From: Craterostigma plantagineum | Lineage: Eukaryota; Streptophyta; Magnoliopsida; Lamiales; Linderniaceae | Assembly (NCBI GenBank): GCA_027422505.1 | Contig: JAPQWV010000002.1 | Span: 27,878,501 to 27,942,500 of the forward strand | Length of the DNA: 64,000 bases | Reading direction: 5' to 3' | Part shown: positions 22,668 to 32,641 of the stretch, in pieces | Layout: the number at the start of each line of letters is the position of its first letter | How positions within the stretch are numbered: position 1 is the stretch's first letter | Notes under the pieces: generated by a model | What the model was told of the DNA's origin: nothing | Seen by the model: the letters and a program-made list of their open reading frames with translations, nothing else | The model's database searches: none | Translations under genes and position numbers: made by a program

Positions 22668-25600
22668 CTATAGGGTACAGCTATGCGGGTCACGCAATAT
22701 CCGTGCAGCCATAGTGGCTCGATACGCCGAAATATCAATCTGCCGTTGATATTCATCAAACTCGGGCGTGTCAACCATAATCGTCTCCACCGTCAACGCC
22801 GCATGAACCCCGCAATCCAAGCTGTCAGCCTTCTGCTGGCGATTCATTTTATTATTCAACTTCGGCTTCGTCACGATGTCGAACTTGAAACGCCAATATG
22901 CGGAAAGAAACTCCGCCTGCAAAATATAGCAAATACCGAACATGGCACTAAATAAATAAAAATGATAGACAAACGGATTTCAGCTACTTACGAACACTCT
23001 CCCGGCGAACTGCACACCATGCGCGCCCAATGAATCGTGAAGGACGAAGGTTTGCGTTGACGCGTCAAAAATAAGCACTGCCCAGTGGGCCCGTGCGCAA
23101 ACAGGAGAGATGATGTACTTGCATCGTAGCAATTCATCCTCCGTGAGACGCTCCAACCAGCTCCGACTGCTTCTCGACAATCCATTCACGAAGCTCTCCA
23201 TATCATCCACCCCGACTTTCGCCTTCCTATTCAACTTCTGCGCCTTCCTAAAGTGATCGTCTTGCACGTAACTTGGAAAGACGAAGACGCGAGGATAATT
23301 GTCATTGTCCGCATAGATTCGCCTCAAGCAATCTAGATATGCGTCAAGACAATTGGACTTGAGCATATCATGGAAGAGCAGCATGTAGAAGCCTTGGGCA
23401 TCCACGTCGCACATGTCAGACGACCAAACGGTATCACTGCATAAAAAGAAAAATTATTACGTGTTTAGGTACGATAACTGAGATTGACATCGAAAGTAAA
23501 CATTTACCTAAATCTTGCCGCTTGAAGGTACATGTCAATGAGCACGCGATCGTGCTCATGAATCAGCTCACGCCCGGAGAAGTCCCATCGCCCGAGGTAC
23601 TTCTTGCTCCACTTCTCATTTCTATCTGAGCCAGAATCCTCATCACTTAGATCAACAACATCTACAGGCGCTTTGCCTCTTCTTCGAACTCCTCGGGCAC
23701 TCGACGAAGCACCAACGTCTCCCGCCTCAACCACCTCCACAGGTGTGGGAAAATCTTCAACAGGTACGATCGCTAAATGATCGTCGTCGCCACGATCGAG
23801 GTGGACAGGGGAACACCTAACCTCCACTCCCCGCGTGAGTAGGCCCGTCACACGGTCGAATATGTCGTGTGCCGCCCCAACGTCGAAAACGCTGTCCCTA
23901 AAGTACGCCGCCTCCAACTCTTCCGCTGACGGCACTAACAACCCTCGTACAAAATCGCGGTTGACGGCATCTGCGACCGTCCTAAGAGTCGGGCATGCTT
24001 TGCGACCCCAATTCTTCGTCTCCCACCTGAGCATGCGTGGCGTGAAATCTTCTTCCTTGCGAACCGCAAACTGGTCTGCAACCCCCGGCATGCACTCGTA
24101 TGCTAGTATCTGAATACAAATAACGCAAAAAATCTTACAAACGTCCCTCAAAACATGGTATGCAAGAAGCTTAGTTATAATTCACCTGAAGTGGTTGTAC
24201 GAACCCACTGATCAGCCAGTCCCGTGGCCTCTCCCGTAGATTTACCTTAACACTTCGTATCACCTCACGGAAAGCCACGGTGCCCCAAGGGTACTGGGAG
24301 AATGCAAATCGATCATCGACGAGACTAAGGACCGTCGTACTGACGACGGTGTCCTTCTTCGACGGTCGAGGCATCAACACGGCGGTGGCGAAGTACACGT
24401 CCGCCAACTTCAGCTTCTCGAAGTCCACATTGTCCTCGTCGCCAGACAACCGCTCCAACACACGCTTGACGTGCGACATGCGGACTTTTGAGCTGTTGCC
24501 AAAATGTCTTGCGGTGAATTGTGAGCCGTCGTTTACCGGCGGTAGCTCGGCTGCGAACTTCAGCCCGGTGATTAGGCAATAATCCGACTTTGAAAATCGG
24601 AGTGGTTTTCCGCCAAAAATCATCCACAGCTCTTCCCGGTTGTGCAGCATCGTCTGGTTCTGCATGAGGTACCACACCAACTGTCCCGAGAGGTTAAAAT
24701 CAGGCTCAGCCATAACAAGGCGGCCGAACGGACTCTCGTTCCTAAAAATCTCCCACTCGTGGTGGTTCAGACACTGTCTTATCAGCTCGCTGGCATCCGC
24801 GTATAACGAGCTCATTTTTACACTCAAACGGGGAACTTCGTCCACTGTGTCGAACTGCTTCTGCATCACAACCTAATTTATGCGTAAAACACATTTTAGC
24901 TAAATTACGTGGTATGAAATAATTAAAACAGAAAACCCTTATGCATAGATGCGCAGGGGACCGCATCGCATATGCTGAGATTCAAGCACGGACGCGCATG
25001 AGACCCCTGCGCATCGGCGCGGTCCCAGCAAGGGTCCCCCGCGTATAAGCGCGGGTCCCCTGGTCATAGCGCGCGGGTCCCCTGCATAAAACGCGCGGGT
25101 CCCCCGAACTTGCGCACGCGCAGTGGCACAGGACCCGCCCGTTAAGATAAGAGGACCCGTGCGTTTAAGTAGGGGAACCGTGCGTATAAGCGCGGGTCCC
25201 CTGCGTATAAGCGCGGGTCTCCTGGGCATAGCGCGCGGGTCCCCTTCTTATAACGCGCGGGTCCCCCGCTTGCGCACGCGCAGTGGCACAGGACCCGCCC
25301 GTTAAGGTAAGAGGACCCGAGCGTTTAAGCAGGGGAACCGTGCGTATAAGAGCGGGTCCCCTGCGTATAAGCGCGGGTCCCCTGAGCATAGCGCGCGGGT
25401 CCCCTGCTTATAACGCGCGGGTCCCCCGAACTTGCGCGCGCGTGACCCATGTCCTATGCTTGCAAGCACGGGTCCTATGCTTGCAAGCACGGGTCCTATG
25501 CTTGCAAGCACGGGTCCTATGCTTGCAAGCACAGGTCCTATGCTACCAAAGCTCTGTCCTACGCTTGCAAGCACGGGTCCGCACCAAATTAGGGTTCGAT

Positions 25601-25684
25601 GGGTCGTTCCCAGATCCCCTCTCGCGTTAAATTGAAGAAGACGAAGAGTAGAACACATACCTCCACGTTCGCGTTGAATGCCAT
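22668..25684 (-). CDS. DUF1985 + Ulp1/C48 cysteine protease, triad present
   Basis: Five exons splice into 669 codons without a stop: 25684-25661 (MAFNANVE), 24872-24186, 24109-23508, 23436-22992 and 22916-22668. Exon 2 carries the same DUF1985-type domain as the left paralogue (FGRLVMAEPDFNLSGQLVWY, KSDYCLITGLKFA). Exon 3 has ILAYEC, KEEDFTPRML, LEAAYFRDSVFDVG and an acidic linker. The C48 domain shows RAHWAVLIFD (His), VLHDSLG (Asp) and SLDCGVHA (Cys), the Ulp1 catalytic set. Ulp1 proteases remove SUMO from proteins in the nucleus. Transposon-borne Ulp1-like genes are well known, but their substrates are not established. It begins 0.4 kb from the right terminus and reads inward, mirroring the left gene. 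Whether it acts on silencing factors or the transposase is speculation. Confidence 0.88.
24950..25600 (-). repeat. GGGACCC array 7 in first intron of the right Ulp1 gene
   Basis: The densest array in the element. Units GCGCGGGTCCCCTGCGTATAA repeat at about 20 bp within a higher-order repeat of 160 bp, anchored by CAGTGGCACAGGACCCGCCC at 25121 and 25281. At 25446-25585 it changes to a 21-bp unit GGGTCCTATGCTTGCAAGCAC, six to seven copies, with the palindrome TGCTTGCAAGCA. The 3' end of the intron (24930-25010) carries the conserved GCGATGCGG..CATAAGGGTTTTC module. The intron spans 24873-25660. Confidence 0.9.
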
Positions 25685-26068
25685 TGTCGAATGAGTCGAT
25701 TTGCAGAGAAGACGACGATTTGCAGTGCAGGGGCGGGAGAGCACACGCTTGTTCTTTTACTGGAAGTGAAAGTGGAGACGATTTGCAGTGCAGGGGCGGG
25801 AGACACGCTTGCTTTTTTTACTGGAAGTGAAAGTGGTGGGTGGTTGCTTTTTTTACTGGAAGTGAAAGTGGTGGGTGGTTGCTTTTTTTTACTTTTACCC
25901 CACCCTTCTATAACGGGTCTGATGTTTCATATTCGCTACAGTGTAACATGTAAACCCTTTAATTAATTTTATCGTTAAGTGTTGTTGAGGTTGTTGATTG
26001 ACATTAAATAAGGGTAAAATAGTCTTTAGAGCAGAGTTAGTAAGGGTACAAAGGTAAAGTCCGATTTT
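25685..26068 (-). promoter_or_regulatory. promoter region of the right Ulp1 gene
   Basis: Only 384 bp separate the start codon from the right terminal repeat. A segment with GGAAGTGAAAGTGG and a G/T-rich tail is present three times in tandem (about 25755-25890), part of it together with GATTTGCAGTGCAGGGGCGGG. The promoter, including terminal-repeat elements, must be very compact. Confidence 0.5.
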
Positions 26069-26121
26069 GAGTGCTATTTTTTAAAAGATGACCAGCTCAA
26101 GGGCTATTTACTTAAAAAATC
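26069..26121 (-). repeat. right terminal inverted repeat of the giant MULE
   Basis: Read on the minus strand it is GATTTTTTAAGTAAATAGCC, then CTTGAGCTGGTCAT, then TTTTAAAAAATAGCACTC. It is more diverged from the left end than the two ends of the 808-bp element are from each other. Confidence 0.8.
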
Positions 26122-26130
26122 CTTTGCAGC

Positions 26131-26465
26131 CCAACATAATGGACTGCGAATATTTACATAACATGCCAGTTCCAATTTTCTGAAAATCGAGTGACAGCTA
26201 CTAATAAACAGAATCCTTTTCTCAAAATGCATTCACTATCGTTGCATTCAAACGATTCTCTTTTGCAATGTCACCTTATCTCAAAGCCTATATCAAACCT
26301 TTCTCAAAGCCTTCCAAATCAAGAACTCTTCCCCAACAAGATCCCATCTTACATTGTTGACATATGCTGCAATAACTTCCCTTATCCACAGTTACTGTTG
26401 TGCTGTTAAAGCAGATTCAGAAACATGCGGTTAACTTACACACAAACTCCATTAGCAAGCAAATG
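26131..26465. other. spacer between giant MULE and cysteine-cluster gene
   Basis: 335 bp of AT-rich DNA that should include the 3' UTR and polyadenylation site of the minus-strand gene. No other feature is seen. Confidence 0.35.
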
Positions 26466-27194
26466 TTACTTCGAACTTGAGCTCCATATTGCATGGTTGA
26501 AATTTTCCAACTCCTGAGATTGCGTTCCATACACTACCTTGATGGTATCCACACAGCAACTGAACATCGATAACCGAACTAAAATAAGTTACCAAGAAAG
26601 GAAAAAGAAGGCCCTTATCTGTCAAGATGATAATGATAACAAACACAGCTTTATTACCTACAAGCCTCCTTGTTGAACTTCTTCTTGTCAATTCCGTACA
26701 GTTTGTCGAAAATCTCAGGCTCCACTCGACAGAAATAAGGGCGTTCTGGGCAATGTAATAATGAGAAGAAGAAGCAACAAATAAGATGAAGAAAACAACA
26801 GCATAATAACAGTGTTAATACCATCATAGATAGAACATTTTCTTGATGACTTGTCATAGTGCACGCACCACCCATCAGGGCCGACCAAGCTATTGAACAG
26901 CTGAGACGAATTACAGAAAATCGCTTGTTTAAGTTCGTAGCTGAGAGCAAAAAGGAAGGGAAAAAAATCTGGAACCTCAATATCTGAAGGGTCATCGAAG
27001 ATTTCTTCGGGCGATGGAAATGAAGGGCCTTTATCGAGCTTGCAGCACGCGCCGCAGTTGCCGACGCATTGCCACGATGGGTCTTTCTTCTTGCCGCCGA
27101 AACCCTGCTTTGCGGCCTTTCCGCCGGGAGTTTTGGGCTTCGTCGACGCGCACATGGCGGTGAAGCACCGCGCCGCCGCCGCATTGAGAAACAT
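26466..27194 (-). CDS. YkgJ/FliB-type zinc- or iron-chelating cysteine-cluster protein
   Basis: Four exons splice in one frame of 160 codons: 27194-26976, 26900-26822, 26745-26658 and 26559-26466. All introns are GT-AG. The N-terminus is Ala/Lys-rich and could be an organelle targeting sequence. The hallmark is a cysteine cluster CVGNCGACC (C-x3-C-x2-CC). After it come FDDPSDIE, GPDGWCVHYDKSSRKCSIYD and ERPYFCRVEP, and then EACSCC formed across the last junction. This arrangement is typical of plant proteins annotated as YkgJ-family or flagellin N-methylase-like. Metal binding (zinc or iron) is the usual prediction and the cellular role is unknown. Length matches plant homologues. The giant MULE is inserted about 340 bp past its stop codon. 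Confidence 0.9.
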
Positions 27195-27854
27195 TTAAAA
27201 TCGGAATGGAGAAGATGGGATTTTGAGTGAAATGAGATTTTTATTTCTTCATGGCTGTTGTTTTGTTGATGGATAGAATAGAAGTGATTTAAGATTGTGT
27301 TTGGGCTGGACTGGGCCTACCAATGTGCAAGCCTTGAACTATAGAAAAGAAGAGAATTTTTTTTTTTTGGAAAAAGAAGAGAAAAAATTTATATTTAACT
27401 TAACTATTGGGATATTTTATTTAGACACCATATTGAGATGGGTAAATTTTGCTCTACTCCATGTGCTTATTACACGTTGTTAGGGTAGGCTATATATGAC
27501 TTTCCGAGCTCTGACTCATTTTCTGGGCTTGAGCATTCAGCTAAGAACTTGGCTCGAGATTTCTATACCTTAGTGTAATAATTCCTCAATAGAATATAAA
27601 TTAGTAACAGTCTTGTGTCTATATTACGTAAGCGATGATGCTTGATTTTCTAATATATTCGAGTCCATTTATAGTTCAAATAATCTCAAATACTTATTAC
27701 ATACAAAAGTCTACTTTCCATTTCTCCAAAGATAAACTATACCTTTAAAAGGATGGCCGACTTCCATAAAGTTACAATTACCCCATCTATATAAACGAGC
27801 AACAGTCACGGTAAGAAAACAAATCAATTATATATTCTAAGAAAAAAAATAAAA
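27195..27854 (+). promoter_or_regulatory. intergenic region with TATA box of IDA-like gene 1
   Basis: AT-rich spacer between divergent genes. TATATAAAC at 27788-27796 lies 59 bp before the ATG at 27855, a fitting TATA position. Nothing else is recognised. Confidence 0.5.
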
Positions 27855-28064
27855 ATGAAGCTAAGTGTTGTGCTCTCTGCAATTCTGCTGATGGCTTCGG
27901 TGCTCTTTTTCGGAACTATAGGCGAAATCAATGCAAGGCCCATAAAAACGACGACGAAAGTGGCGAATAATTACAAGTTAATATTCGGTAAGCTCCCGAG
28001 AGGCGTACCTATTCCGCCGAGCGGGCCATCTACTCGCCCCCCACCGCCGCCCGAACGTAATTGA
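27855..28064 (+). CDS. IDA-LIKE secreted peptide precursor 1
   Basis: A 69-residue precursor with a clear N-terminal signal peptide (VVLSAILLMASVLFFG, cleavage probably near residues 24-28). It ends in the IDA family core: FGKLPRGVPIPPSGPS, then TRPPPPPERN. IDA/IDL peptides are secreted, Pro-hydroxylated ligands of HAESA-type receptor kinases that control organ abscission, lateral root emergence and immune responses. The core closely matches IDA, but the expected terminal RHN is replaced by R followed by a proline run and ERN. This could alter processing or receptor binding. The gene has no intron, as usual for this family. It is the first of three related genes on the same strand. Confidence 0.85.
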   Translation: MKLSVVLSAILLMASVLFFGTIGEINARPIKTTTKVANNYKLIFGKLPRGVPIPPSGPSTRPPPPPERN

Positions 28065-28177
28065 TATCTAGATTATTTATTAAGTTTATGATGCGTTTAA
28101 TGTAAAAAAAAAAGGCGTGATGTTTAATAATAATGAAGTACCTTTGATCTTTTCTGGCGTTGTTATTCTTTCAAATA

Positions 28178-28417
28178 CTCCCTCCGATTTTATTTACATG
28201 TCGTTTTAGCTCTTTAATTTTGTTTCTAATTAGTTGTCGTTTTACAGATTTCAATACAAATATTTATCATATTTCCAGTTTTACCCTTATAAATATTATT
28301 AAATAGAATATATTAAATAGCCTTAAGCAATTAATTAGGGGTATATTAGACATTTTATTCTATTTCTTAATATGAGTGCAAAAACCTTAGACGACACCTA
28401 AAAAAAATCGGAGGGAG
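28178..28417. mobile_element. Stowaway MITE, 240 bp
   Basis: Perfect Stowaway ends CTCCCTCCGATTTT and AAATCGGAGGGAG are flanked by TA (28176-28177 and 28418-28419). It lies 110 bp after the stop of IDA-like gene 1. Confidence 0.93.
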
Positions 28418-28419
28418 TA

Positions 28420-29263
28420 TGTTGTATTGGGCAAATTGATTGTTAGGAAATCTAGGTAAATTGTCCGGTATTTCTAGTTTCCGGCAGATTTAATTGAAAT
28501 ATTTGTCAGATTTACTTGTAATATTTGTTAATAAGCGTATTATAAAAACAATCATTTGGTTAAGAAAGGAAAAGAACTTTTTTTCTGGGCTAACAGGTTT
28601 TTGGAATGGACTAATTAATACATGCCAAGGTTTTGAAATCGGATTTGGGAATGGATAAACAGGCTGAATGGACATGTGTGACAAAAAAGAACCAAATCTA
28701 GACCAAACCTCGGAACTGAATGATACAATAGATCCTTTATTTAAAAGAATGCATTTATTGTGAGATAGTTAATGAGTAGAATTAGACAAATCAAGTAAAA
28801 AAATCGAAGTCCTTTAATCACGGTAACCTTGCACGCATAATATTTTAGAATGAAAGAAAGGGGACTGGATTATATGTACCATTTTTTTGTCCCACTTTTG
28901 CCGCACATCACAAATCTTTGACAAATGTCAATTCAAGGGAAAAGTTATATTCTTTGATTTTAAGTATTTTAAAATTTTCTAGTTAAATATTCCATCAAAT
29001 CCTAAAATCATCATTACTTCATTTGATTTATATGATATAATCAAACAAACATATCTGATTTACTTTTTTGTTTCGCTACGACCAAATTGATTTCCATATC
29101 TTATATTTTCCGATATTCATAAGTATTAGTTTGTTTTGTATGTTAGTTTTTAGACAGATGATCCGTTCCGGATAGAAAGCAGGTATTCTCATTAGACAGA
29201 TACGATGATACTGTCTTATAAGACCAACAAATTAGCCAAAGCTCTCCTTATATAAACTACAAG
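28420..29263 (+). other. intergenic region upstream of IDA-like gene 2
   Basis: AT-rich DNA without ORFs of note. TATATAAAC at 29250-29258 ends only 5 bp before the ATG at 29264. Confidence 0.4.
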
Positions 29264-29536
29264 ATGAAGCCTTCCTTGTGTGCCACAAGTCTAATTTTGA
29301 TCCTCGTCGCGTTTGTTCTTTCAGAAGCAAGGCCTTATTTAACGTTGAAAGAGAATATGGGTTTTATTACAAAGAACGATGATGGTAATAATCATCGCAT
29401 GAATTACGGTGTGGAGCTTCAATTCATGTTCGGAAAGCTACCGAGAGGTTGTATTCCTACACCTGGAAGTGATCCATCGACTTGCATTGGTAACCTTAGC
29501 AGGCCAGACTGCACAAGCCCTCCAAGATTGCATTAA
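29264..29536 (+). CDS. IDA-LIKE-derived precursor 2, cysteine-containing
   Basis: A 90-residue precursor with a signal peptide (LCATSLILILVAFVLSEA) and a variable middle. It keeps the family core start FMFGKLPRG but diverges afterwards: CIPTPGSDPSTC, then IGNLSRPDC and a basic TSPPRLH end. The C-terminal part has three cysteines, which classical IDA peptides lack. Similarity to gene 3 (SEAR/AEAR, FITK, YGV, FMFGKLP) shows recent tandem duplication; gene 1 is the conservative member. It could be a neofunctionalised disulfide-containing ligand or a decaying copy. The open frame and preserved signal peptide favour function. Confidence 0.75.
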   Translation: MKPSLCATSLILILVAFVLSEARPYLTLKENMGFITKNDDGNNHRMNYGVELQFMFGKLPRGCIPTPGSDPSTCIGNLSRPDCTSPPRLH

Positions 29537-29767
29537 GTTCATGACCGTTACTACTTCATTACATCTGAAGTAAAAAAATATGCCTAAGAGGGGTGATAGG
29601 CTTAAAGAATTTTCTCTTCTTCCAAAAAAGCTTTCGATGTAATGTCCTAGAAACGTTCTTATACAAGTGATTGCGTTTAGTCGATTATCTCCTAGTTGCC
29701 TCGGATCGGATGGGTATCAGTTCTATCTCACAGGAAAATGTTACTGAAAAGTAAATGGGAAACATGA

Positions 29768-30183
29768 TGTAACACCCGGGGCCGATGAGGGTGGGGAGTG
29801 ATCGCCGGTGCCAGAGGGGCACGAACAAGGAGCGGCTCCTAGCAAGGCTTCTAGGCAGAGGGATAAATGAATGAACCGATTCAACACCCTAATGAGAGGG
29901 ATCCTGAGACTGCCAATGTATAGGCTGTCAAGTTAAGGAATGGTATAAGAGAATTGATTGCGCTACTCATATCACCAGTGCACCTTCCGGGAGTCCATCC
30001 GTAAGAACTTTAAAGTTAAGCATGCTTGACTTGGAGTAGCACTGAGATGTGTGACCCCTGGGAAGTAGCTTAGAGTGTGTGCAGTGCAAATGACAGTGGA
30101 CGGCTAGTGGTGATACAGTTGGGCCAAACAATCAATGAAGTGCAGTGGCCCAACCCCACGGGTCCTGAGAACGAGCTGTTTCA
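29768..30183 (+). repeat. Cassandra solo LTR, degenerate
   Basis: It starts TGTAACACCCGGGGCCGATG, ends TTCA, and is flanked by 5-bp repeats CATGA (29763-29767 and 30184-30188). Inside is the 5S rRNA-like promoter part (AAAGTTAAGCATGCTTGACT, then TGTGTGACCCCTGGGAAGT). Cassandra is a TRIM retrotransposon whose LTRs carry 5S sequences. This copy lies between IDA-like genes 2 and 3. Confidence 0.88.
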
Positions 30184-30188
30184 CATGA

Positions 30189-31960
30189 TTTTTATACAGG
30201 TTATATATCCCGAACTGGAGTTTACTCCTCTCCTTGAGGTTTGCTCCTCAAGAGTTTAATCAATCACCATAATGTCACCTTAGCTAGTTACAAAGCTAAT
30301 TGATTAGGCCCAATATACAACCAAAACAAGTCGAACACCAGACACTACTAGGTTACCCCACGTCGAGTTTCGCTCCAGAAAATCTCCAATTCATGTCTGA
30401 AAACAGCTCGCTATCGAAAGGCCTCCGGAACACATTCCTTTCCTTCACGTGTGTGTAAACATCGATGTTGCTCCTTGTGTATTGCTAACGTCCGAAGACA
30501 GAATGTACAGCGTGGAGGATGGAATCACACAGGTTGCTCAGTAAATTCGCAAGTGATCGCTCCGTAGGCAGAAGAGTATCGCAAGTGAGTGCTTAAGATC
30601 TTAAATTGTTTTCTTCTGCTCAAACTATCGTCTACTACTTAGGCAAGTTCTAGACCCTCGGCAATCAAAGGCTCATACATATAGAACCACCCTTTTCAAT
30701 CAACACTTACGTTGAAAGTCAATCATAAAATTAGTAACCAAAATATGCACCCAATCCATAAAATCATCGAGTAATCAATATGTCAATAACACAAACGGTC
30801 ATTAGCTCAGAATAGCATGCTTTTACTTCACATAAAAGCACATAAGTCAAGGCATATTCTCACATTATGGATGATGTTTTCCATAACATCACTTTCCATA
30901 TGTGATATCCACTCGGCATATTATAGTATAAATCAATCGAGATCTTTCTTATTTTTCCTTAACTGCAGCAAGAGAATTATCCTAATCGAATTTTCAATAT
31001 AAGACAAGTAAGATGCTAGTAAAGATTATCAATCACGATTATCAATCACTATTTTCTTCCCAGAATAAACAGATTCCAATGGATACATCATATTCCATAT
31101 TTAAACATCATACTTTTCATATATAGCTCAGCATAATATCTCGCACGTTTTTACCTTAAATAGCAGAGTATATCCGCAATAAGATATTTCTAGCATGTGA
31201 GATATTTATAACATATGATCACATAGTTTTGCCAATTAAATACAAAATCACATGTAGATCAAATATTCGACAATTTTCAACTATCGTAGCTCATAGATCA
31301 TGCATAGTCGAATATATCATATACTTAGACATTTTATCAAATATACATCGAAAAACTTAAGTTATAGCACTAACATCATTACAATTACATAAATCATCAT
31401 AATTCTTTAATGCACATAGACTAAAAAGGTCAACTACAATCATTCTTATAGAACTCTCATTTATATATGTAACACAATAAGAGTAGTTTGTGTCCAACAT
31501 TGAGTAGTTGAATTATATTCAGTATATTTCAAATGATGCATTTAGTGAAGAAGATAAGTCTAAGTGGAAAAAGAACTTTCAAATGGTCTGATATACTTTT
31601 GGAATACAAAGTCTCTATCATATTAAGGCTTACGGAATTAGAGCAAGTGTCTTAGTGTGCCAATTTTATCCTTTACGTAATTACAGTTTAATCCTAATTT
31701 TTTTATTTAGTTTGATTATATCATAACTAGTCTTTAGGTTACTTTAAAATAGTTTATCATTTCCATCTTTAATTTTTTAATTATATCCCCACAATTATTT
31801 TTCCTTTCATATATGTAAATTTAATATTTCATCAAAGATTGTAACTTATATATAACATAAATATAAAGTAAAATTATGTTTTTGTACACTCCGTGTGCGG
31901 AAATACTAATTTATTTAAATCATTCACCACGAATAAAATATGTCAACACATTTCATTAAG
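30189..31960. other. AT-rich intergenic region
   Basis: No gene or element could be recognised in this 1.8-kb stretch. Short ORFs have no protein-like composition. Confidence 0.4.
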
Positions 31961-32290
31961 GTGTCTTTACACATAAATACCCCATCTGAAAAAAAACTTG
32001 TAATTTAGTACCCTGTCAGCATTTTTTTCATATGTAGGTACGTAACAGAATAAATTTTTTGCACATAGGTACCCGATCCTGCTGCAGGTACGTCGTATTA
32101 ACACATTTAGGTATCCTATAGAAACCGTATAGGATGCCGTATAAAGGCGTAACATGGTATGCTATGCACGCATAGCAAGGTACGGTCTTTACACATAGAT
32201 TGGTACAAACATTAAGTCGGGTACCTATCTGTAAAAATTTCTGACATAGGTACTGATTTGTAAGTTTTATTCAAGTAGGTATATGTGTAG
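31961..32290 (+). repeat. MITE-like repeat, copy A
   Basis: It starts GGTGTCTTTACACATAAATA and ends near AAGTAGGTATATGTGTAGA. It shares ACTTGTAATTTA, TTTTTTGCACATAGGTACCC and TCTGTAAAAATTTCTGACAT words with the element at 61786-62203, which lies in the opposite orientation. The ends are weakly inverted. No target duplication is certain. Confidence 0.6.
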
Positions 32291-32641
32291 ATTATACTTT
32301 CATTTAATTCAGTCAATGACTGAATTAGTCAAATCAGTCCTATTTAATTCAATCAATTAATTCATCTTAATAAATAAACTAATGAACTTAATTACAAATT
32401 TAGTCAATCATAAACCCATATTAATTAATTAGGTCAAATAAATATTTTCATCCACCACTTCTATGATTGTTATAGAATGGCTAGAATCATCACAAATTAA
32501 GTAAAAAATTTAAAGCCGTCACTCAAAGACTGTAACCTAGTAACAAGAATAATTGAAATGAAAACATCATATCATGACCAAAAAGATGACCATGATCTCT
32601 TATATATATAGAGGAACGAGTAGCATAAAGCTCTTCAACAT

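Larger units (their letters stand above)
11613..26121. mobile_element. giant Ulp1-carrying Mutator-like element (about 14.5 kb)
   Basis: Exact 9-bp direct repeats CTTTGCAGC flank it at 11604-11612 and 26122-26130. Its ends are inverted copies of about 53 bp that share GGnCnTTTGA..GGTCA and TTTTAAAAAATAGCACTC. Inside, in order: a captured DEK_C fragment (+); a DUF1985/Ulp1-like gene (+, 13370-17237); orphan repeat modules; a MURA transposase (-, 19650-21974); and a second DUF1985/Ulp1 gene (-, 22668-25684). GGGACCC arrays precede or interrupt each gene. Known comparators are Kaonashi, VANDAL and CUMULE elements, MULEs that carry Ulp1-like proteases. Intact frames for the transposase and both Ulp1 genes suggest recent activity. 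Confidence 0.92.

Noticed and set aside
24950..25600. CRISPR-like spaced repeats
   Set aside because: The locus is a eukaryotic intron, units are contiguous minisatellites without unique spacers, and no cas-like genes exist.
26654..27184. 176-codon minus-strand ORF (Arg-rich start)
   Set aside because: It runs through introns of the cysteine-cluster gene in another frame. The spliced model gives the conserved motifs.
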